From: Microbacterium resistens NBRC 103078
Lineage (GTDB): Bacteria > Actinomycetota > Actinomycetes > Actinomycetales > Microbacteriaceae
Length of the DNA stretch: 42,977 bases
NCBI RefSeq assembly: GCF_001552355.1
Contig: NZ_BCRA01000050.1
Span: forward strand, 1-42,977
Direction of reading: 5' to 3'
This document shows positions 39,193-42,977 of the stretch, piece after piece. Each line of letters begins with the position of its first letter. Within the stretch, counting starts at the first letter, position 1. The notes under the pieces are model-generated. The model did no database searches and had not been told where the DNA came from. It worked only from the letters and a program-made list of their open reading frames with translations. Both the position numbers and the translations under genes were made by a program.

Positions 39193-40641
39193 TCAGTGGG
39201 TGTCTTCGGCCTCGACCTCGGTGCGGTCGCCCGACCACAGCGTGTGGAACGTGCCCGGCTTGTCGATTCGGCGGTAGGTGTGCGCGCCGAAGAAGTCCCG
39301 CTGGCCCTGCACGAGCGCGGCGGGGAGGCGCTCGGCGCGGATCCCGTCGTAATAGGACAGGGACGACGAGAACGCGGGAGCCGGGATGCCGGCCTGGGCG
39401 GCGGCGATCACCACGCGGCGCCACGCGTCCTGACCACGGGTGAGCGCCTCGGCGAAATAGGGTGCCGTCATCAGGACCGGCAGATCCGGGGTCTGCGCGT
39501 ACGCCTCCGCGATCCGGTTGAGGAACTGGGCGCGGATGATGCAACCCCCGCGCCAGATCTTCGAGATCGCGCCCAGGTCGATGTTCCAGCCGTACTCGGC
39601 GGCACCGGCGCGGATCTCGTCGAAGCCCTGCGAGTACGCGACGATCTTCGACGCGTAGAGGGCCAGGCGCACGTCCTCGATGAAGGCGTCCTCGTCGACG
39701 ACGCGGAACGCCTCGCTCGGGCCGGGAAGGCCTGCGGCGGCGGCCCGCTGCTCCGGGTGCGACGAGAGAGAGCGCGCGAAGGTGGCCTCGGCGATGCCGG
39801 AGACCGGCACGCCCAGCGCGAGCGCGGTCTGCACCGTCCACGCGCCGGTGCCCTTGGCCCCGGCCTGGTCGACGATCACGTCCACCAGCGGCTCACCCGT
39901 GGCGGCGTCCACCTGTCGCAGCACCTCGGCGGTGATCTCGATGAGGTAGGACTCCAGCTCGCCGCGGTTCCACTCCGCGAAGATCTCCGCGATCTCGGCC
40001 GGGGACTTGCCCGTGCCGCGGCGGATCAGGTCGTAGGCCTCGGCGATGAGCTGCATGTCGGCGTACTCGATGCCGTTGTGCACCATCTTCACGAAGTGGC
40101 CCGCGCCGTCGTGCCCGACGTGCGTGACGCACGGCTCGCCCTCGGCGACGGCGGCGATGGACTTCAGGATCGGTCCGAGCGTCACCCAGGACTCGTCGGA
40201 ACCGCCGGGCATGATCGAGGGCCCGGTCAGCGCCCCCTCCTCGCCGCCGGAGATCCCCGCGCCCACGAAGTTGATGCCGGTCTCGCGCACGGCGCGTTCG
40301 CGGCGGATCGTGTCCGGGAAGTAGGCGTTGCCGCCGTCGACGATGATGTCGCCCGGCTCGAAGACCTTCACGAGCTCGTCGATCACGGCGTCGGTCCCGG
40401 CGCCGGCCTTGACCATGATGATCGCGGTACGCGGGGTGGACAGCGACGCGGCGAACTCCTCGTAGGAGAAGGCGGGGAGGAACCCGGCCTCGGGGTGCGC
40501 GGCGACCAGCTCGTCGGTCTTCGCCCGGCTGCGGTTGTACACCGCGACGGTGTTGCCCTCGCGGCTGGCGAGGTTGCGGGCGAGGTTCGACCCCATGACG
40601 GCGAGTCCGACGACTCCGATGTTCGCTGCGGCGTTGGGCAC
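39193..40641 (-). CDS. gnd: 6-phosphogluconate dehydrogenase, decarboxylating
   Basis: A 482-residue Gnd of the long (NADP-type) family. It converts 6-phosphogluconate to ribulose-5-phosphate in the oxidative pentose phosphate pathway. The nucleotide-binding N-terminus reads NIGVVGLAVMGSNLARNLAS, and VAVYNRSRAKTDELV follows. The catalytic region is VGAGISGGEEGALTGPSIMP, then GAGHFVKMVHNGIEYADMQL with the active-site Lys and Asn. The helical C-terminal domain has IWRGGCIIRAQFLN and QRDFFGAHTYRRID. The start is GTG 40641, with GAGGAG 6 nt upstream on the minus strand and a TACGCT -10 about 37 nt away. It fits with the GntP permease for gluconate use. Confidence 0.96.
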   Translation of the reverse strand: MPNAAANIGVVGLAVMGSNLARNLASREGNTVAVYNRSRAKTDELVAAHPEAGFLPAFSYEEFAASLSTPRTAIIMVKAGAGTDAVIDELVKVFEPGDIIVDGGNAYFPDTIRRERAVRETGINFVGAGISGGEEGALTGPSIMPGGSDESWVTLGPILKSIAAVAEGEPCVTHVGHDGAGHFVKMVHNGIEYADMQLIAEAYDLIRRGTGKSPAEIAEIFAEWNRGELESYLIEITAEVLRQVDAATGEPLVDVIVDQAGAKGTGAWTVQTALALGVPVSGIAEATFARSLSSHPEQRAAAAGLPGPSEAFRVVDEDAFIEDVRLALYASKIVAYSQGFDEIRAGAAEYGWNIDLGAISKIWRGGCIIRAQFLNRIAEAYAQTPDLPVLMTAPYFAEALTRGQDAWRRVVIAAAQAGIPAPAFSSSLSYYDGIRAERLPAALVQGQRDFFGAHTYRRIDKPGTFHTLWSGDRTEVEAEDTH

Positions 40642-40835
40642 TGTGATCTCCTCGATGTCACCGTTGGGGGATGCGTTCAGCGTATCGCTGTCACCGGGGT
40701 CGGTCGTCCTGTGCGTCGCGCTCGCGTCGTGGACAGGACCGGTGCGCGGCGCACGCCGTACGCGGTCGCCGAGGGGTGCGTCGTCGCCGAGCGCGTCGCG
40801 GGATGCGACGGGCGACGACGCCGGCCGGAGCCGGG
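40642..40835 (-). promoter_or_regulatory. gnd upstream region
   Basis: The minus-strand -10 TACGCT lies at 40679-40684, giving a leader of about 30 nt for gnd. I see no clear -35 and no gene in the rest of this gap. Confidence 0.45.
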
Positions 40836-40961
40836 TCAGTCCTTGCGGTAGCCCGAGCGGCCCATGCTGAACAGGGCGCCGAGCGAGAGGACGGTCGCGC
40901 AGACGGTCATGGCGCCGATGAGCCAGAACAGGGCATGGGACAGGAAAGCGCCATCGAACAT
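40836..40961 (-). CDS. 41-residue single-span membrane protein
   Basis: A small gene below usual length cut-offs. The product starts MFDGAFLSHALFWLIGAMTV, continues as a hydrophobic helix to about residue 34 and ends with a basic tail (MGRSGYRKD). It looks like a single-span membrane peptide. A minus-strand TAGGCT -10 sits 7 nt before the ATG, the same leaderless spacing as at other genes here, which supports a real gene. It is divergent from the rplY promoter. The function is unknown. Confidence 0.65.
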   Translation of the reverse strand: MFDGAFLSHALFWLIGAMTVCATVLSLGALFSMGRSGYRKD

Positions 40962-40968
40962 GGAACTC

Positions 40969-40974
40969 AGCCTA
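40969..40974 (-). promoter_or_regulatory. -10 of a leaderless promoter for the 41-residue protein
   Basis: On the minus strand this reads TAGGCT, 7 nt before the ATG at 40961. Confidence 0.5.
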
Positions 40975-40987
40975 TCGGCAGATCCGG

Positions 40988-40993
40988 TACGAT
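40988..40993 (+). promoter_or_regulatory. -10 of the rplY promoter
   Basis: TACGAT would start a transcript near 41000, leaving a leader of about 150 nt before rplY. No strong -35 was found. Confidence 0.45.
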
Positions 40994-40999
40994 GGAGAC

Positions 41000-41149
41000 G
41001 TTCCTCGGCGAGGGATGGCGTGCGTGCGCACTCATCCGTGATCGACGCGGCGATGCGAGCCCGGTGCTCTCCTCACGTGTCCGCTGCCGAGACGACACCA
41101 CCCAGACCACCGCGCAGCCCCGCCTGCTGCGCGCCTGAAGGAGAACATC
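41000..41149 (+). other. Long untranslated leader of rplY
   Basis: About 150 nt between the inferred start and the rplY ATG, with no coding frame of note. Only short self-complementary pieces are visible (for example GTGCGCAC near 41030). It ends in a strong AAGGAG ribosome site. A ribosomal-protein leader regulated by L25 is conceivable but not shown. Confidence 0.35.
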
Positions 41150-41758
41150 ATGAGCGAAGACACCACCGTCCACGCGGAGGTCCGCACCAGCTTCGGCAAG
41201 GGCTTCGCCCGCCGCCTGCGCGCCGCCGGCAAGATCCCGGCAGTCCTCTACGGTCACGGCACCGACCCGGTCCACGTCGCCCTTCCGGGCCACCAGGTCA
41301 GCCTGCTGATCCGTCGCGCCAACGCGCTGCTGGACCTCGACATCGAGGGCAAGAGCCAGCTCGCGCTCGTCAAGGACGTGCAGAAGGACCCGGTGCACCA
41401 GGTCATCGAGCACATCGACCTGCTCATCGTGAAGAAGGGCGAGAAGGTCGCGGTCGACCTCCCCGTCATCGTCGTCGGCGAGCCCTTCTCGGGCACCATC
41501 GCCACCCTCGACGCGACCACGCTGGCGGTCGAGGCCGAGGCCACCCACATCCCCGAGCACGTCGAGGTCTCGGTCGAGGGGCTCGAGGAGGGCGCGCACA
41601 TCACCGCCGCCGACGTGAAGCTGCCCAAGGGCGTCACGCTCGTCGCCGACCCGGAGACCCTCGTCGTCGCGGTCTCGGTCCCCGCCGCCACCGTCGCGGA
41701 GGAGACCGAGGAGGCGGCGGCCGAGGAGGCCCCGGCCGAGGAGACCGCCGCGGAGTGA
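41150..41758 (+). CDS. rplY: 50S ribosomal protein L25, CTC-type
   Basis: L25/CTC protein of 202 residues, a 5S rRNA-binding component of the large subunit. The N-terminal L25 domain includes VRTSFGKGFARRLRAAGKIP, then AVLYGHGTDPVHVALPGHQV and VQKDPVHQVIEHIDLLIV. The C-terminal TL5-like domain (about residues 100-185) covers VDLPVIVVGEPF to GVTLVADPETLVVAVSVP. The tail is Glu/Ala-rich (about 20 residues), as in other actinobacterial CTC proteins. AAGGAG lies 6 nt before the ATG. It is followed by a terminator and pth, a conserved neighbour. Confidence 0.96.
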   Translation: MSEDTTVHAEVRTSFGKGFARRLRAAGKIPAVLYGHGTDPVHVALPGHQVSLLIRRANALLDLDIEGKSQLALVKDVQKDPVHQVIEHIDLLIVKKGEKVAVDLPVIVVGEPFSGTIATLDATTLAVEAEATHIPEHVEVSVEGLEEGAHITAADVKLPKGVTLVADPETLVVAVSVPAATVAEETEEAAAEEAPAEETAAE

Positions 41759-41772
41759 TCCGTCCGGACGAC

Positions 41773-41807
41773 ACGAAGGGGGTGCGACGCGGTCGCGCCC
41801 CCTTCGT
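41773..41807 (+). terminator. Hairpin terminator after rplY
   Basis: ACGAAGGGGGTGCGAC (41773-41788) pairs with GTCGCGCCCCCTTCGT (41792-41807), 16 pairs with one T-G, around loop GCG. GGACG/CGTCC extend it past a 2-nt bulge. It separates rplY from pth, so read-through or a separate promoter must supply pth. Confidence 0.8.
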
Positions 41808-41850
41808 CGTCCCCGAGCGGTGAGCCCCTTCACGATCCGGAGGACAGGAC

Positions 41851-42450
41851 ATGGCGCAGACGTGGCTCGTGGTGGGCCTGGGCAACCCGGGGCCGCGATA
41901 TGCGGCGACCCGCCACAACGTCGGGCAGATGGTCGTCGACGAGCTCGCCGCGCGCCGCGGCGAGAGCTTCCGCGATCACCGAGTCCGCGGTCAGGGAAGC
42001 GGCGCGCAGGTCGTCGAGACCTGGGTGCGCCCCGGCGGCGACAAGATCGTGCTGGCCAAGCCCACCTCGTTCATGAACGTGTCCGGGACGCCGGTCGCGT
42101 CGCTGGCGCGGTTCTACTCCGTGCCGGCCGAGCGGATCGTGCTGGTGCACGACGAACTGGACATCCCGTTCGACACCATCAAGCTCAAGGTCGGCGGCGG
42201 GCACGGCGGACACAACGGCATCCGCGACGTCGCTCGGGCCCTCGCCACCCCGGACTTCCCGCGGGTGCGCGTCGGCATCGGCCGCCCGCCCGGCCGGCAG
42301 GACCCTGCGGACTGGGTGCTCGCGCCCTTCGGAGCGGCGGAGCGGCCGAACCTCCCCGTGCTCGTGTCGGATGCGGCGGACGCGGTCGAGCAGCTCATCG
42401 AAGAGGGGCTCGTCGCGGCCCAGCAGAAGCACCACGCCCCCCGACCCTGA
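41851..42450 (+). CDS. pth: Peptidyl-tRNA hydrolase
   Basis: Pth, 199 residues, releases peptides from prematurely dropped peptidyl-tRNAs. The N-terminal block [20 protein letters not shown] holds the active-site Asn (GNPG) and catalytic His (RHNVG). Further conserved points are [16 protein letters not shown] with the catalytic Asp, and [12 protein letters not shown]. The C-terminus has the usual [25 protein letters not shown] provides the ribosome site before the ATG. It lies 92 nt after rplY, past a hairpin terminator. Confidence 0.97.
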   Translation: MAQTWLVVGLGNPGPRYAATRHNVGQMVVDELAARRGESFRDHRVRGQGSGAQVVETWVRPGGDKIVLAKPTSFMNVSGTPVASLARFYSVPAERIVLVHDELDIPFDTIKLKVGGGHGGHNGIRDVARALATPDFPRVRVGIGRPPGRQDPADWVLAPFGAAERPNLPVLVSDAADAVEQLIEEGLVAAQQKHHAPRP

Positions 42451-42469
42451 CGGCGGGATCGGGCGCCGA

Positions 42470-42977
42470 TCAGGACAGCGCGTTGATCCCGGCCGCGGCT
42501 CCGGCCGTGAACAGCGCCCAGGCGACGCCGGCGAAGACGAACGGGCCCACCGCGGCGATCACGAGGCCGGCGATCCCCGCGCCTCGCCCGCGCCGCTTCA
42601 CGGTGGCGACGATCCCGAGCACGAACGCCACGACGCCGAGGGCGGTCGCGGCCCAGAAGGTGATCTCCGCCCACAGCACCACGTCGCGGACGGGGGTGAG
42701 CAGGCGCAGCGGGTTGGTGGTCGACGAGGTCAGGTTGTCCATCGAGACGACGCCGCGACCGATCTCGAACGCGGCCCAGGAACCGAGCGCGGTGCCGAGG
42801 ACCACCGCGATGAGGGCGAGCACCAGCGAGAGGACGCCGGTGGTCGAGGTCGCGGGGCGCTCCGGCTCCGGGGCGAACGGCGCCGCATAGCCCGCCGCGG
42901 GACCGGCGTAGGCGCCGGGAGGCGCCGCGTATCCGGTCGGTGCGGGCGCGCCGTACCCCGACGGAGCCGGTGTGCGG
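42470..42977 (-). CDS. Membrane protein with Pro/Gly/Tyr-rich N-terminus, 5'-truncated
   Basis: An open frame that runs off the right edge, about 168 residues visible. The N-terminal part is rich in Pro, Ala, Gly and Tyr (SGYGAPAPTGYAAPPGAYAG pattern). It is followed by three to four hydrophobic segments: VLSLVLALIAVVLGTALGSW, then WAEITFWAATALGVVAFVLG and IAGLVIAAVGPFVFAGVAWA. A GTG at 42823 could be taken as a start, but it lies inside the first membrane segment, so the gene continues upstream. The layout resembles DUF4190-type small membrane proteins. The function is unknown. It converges on pth, with 19 bp between the stops. Confidence 0.75.
   Translation of the reverse strand, partial: RTPAPSGYGAPAPTGYAAPPGAYAGPAAGYAAPFAPEPERPATSTTGVLSLVLALIAVVLGTALGSWAAFEIGRGVVSMDNLTSSTTNPLRLLTPVRDVVLWAEITFWAATALGVVAFVLGIVATVKRRGRGAGIAGLVIAAVGPFVFAGVAWALFTAGAAAGINALS

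Noticed and set aside
1..42977. Search for insertion sequences, prophage or integrative elements
   Set aside because: No transposase, recombinase or phage structural gene was found in any frame. The only nuclease is the DUF222-HNH protein, which is not evidence of mobility.

Overview
The window is a piece of chromosome from a very GC-rich actinobacterium (about 70% G+C by eye), most likely a Microbacteriaceae member close to Microbacterium. This rests on the tRNA-Gln/glmU/prs and rplY/pth genes, the DUF222-HNH protein, the many leaderless starts (TANNNT about 6-7 nt before ATG) and the tandem GAGCGAGCGGAGCGAG-type intergenic repeats. I saw no transposase, integrase, phage gene or CRISPR array.

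Layout. 1-956: 3' end of ispE and a small unknown protein. 1034-6286: a LacI-family regulator and a CUT2 sugar importer (gguA-gguB-chvE order), with the same inverted repeat at both promoters and a strong terminator at the end. 6369-8616: a small-molecule phosphotransferase-like protein and a DUF222-HNH nuclease. 8807-13390: an ABC-F ATPase, a TetR regulator, a promoter with a perfect palindrome, and a CPA1 Na+/H+ antiporter. 13424-17211: an L,D-transpeptidase and the metQ-metN-metI methionine importer. 17299-19492: a DedA protein, an RluA-type pseudouridine synthase and an MmpS-like membrane protein. 19654-21466: an unrecognised two-gene unit, a large helical protein with a central hydrophobic hairpin plus a small partner; this is the best candidate for an undescribed system. 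21478-24084: MarR regulator, GntP-type gluconate permease, GNAT acetyltransferase. 24202-26752: tRNA-Gln, glmU and prs, with glmU starting one base after the tRNA. 26765-26950: a duplicated palindromic repeat module. 27008-28753: two overlapping paralogous anchored extracytoplasmic proteins, the first with a doubtful start beside a G7 run. 28787-31169: two-component system. 31272-32606: berberine-bridge-type FAD oxidoreductase. 32667-38977: a D-galactonate catabolic cluster (FadR-type regulator, CUT1 importer without ATPase, dgoD, zinc dehydrogenase). 38992-39177: two copies of a long imperfect palindrome. 39193-42450: gnd, a 41-aa membrane protein, rplY and pth. A 5'-truncated membrane protein runs off the right edge.

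How it fits together. ispE, ABC-F, glmU, prs, rplY and pth look like the conserved actinobacterial housekeeping backbone; the uptake and catabolic cassettes sit between them. Several cassettes concern sugars and sugar acids (GguAB-ChvE sugars, gluconate, galactonate, 6-phosphogluconate dehydrogenase). Each cassette carries its own regulator, and in the LacI and FadR-type cases a matching operator can be read in the sequence.
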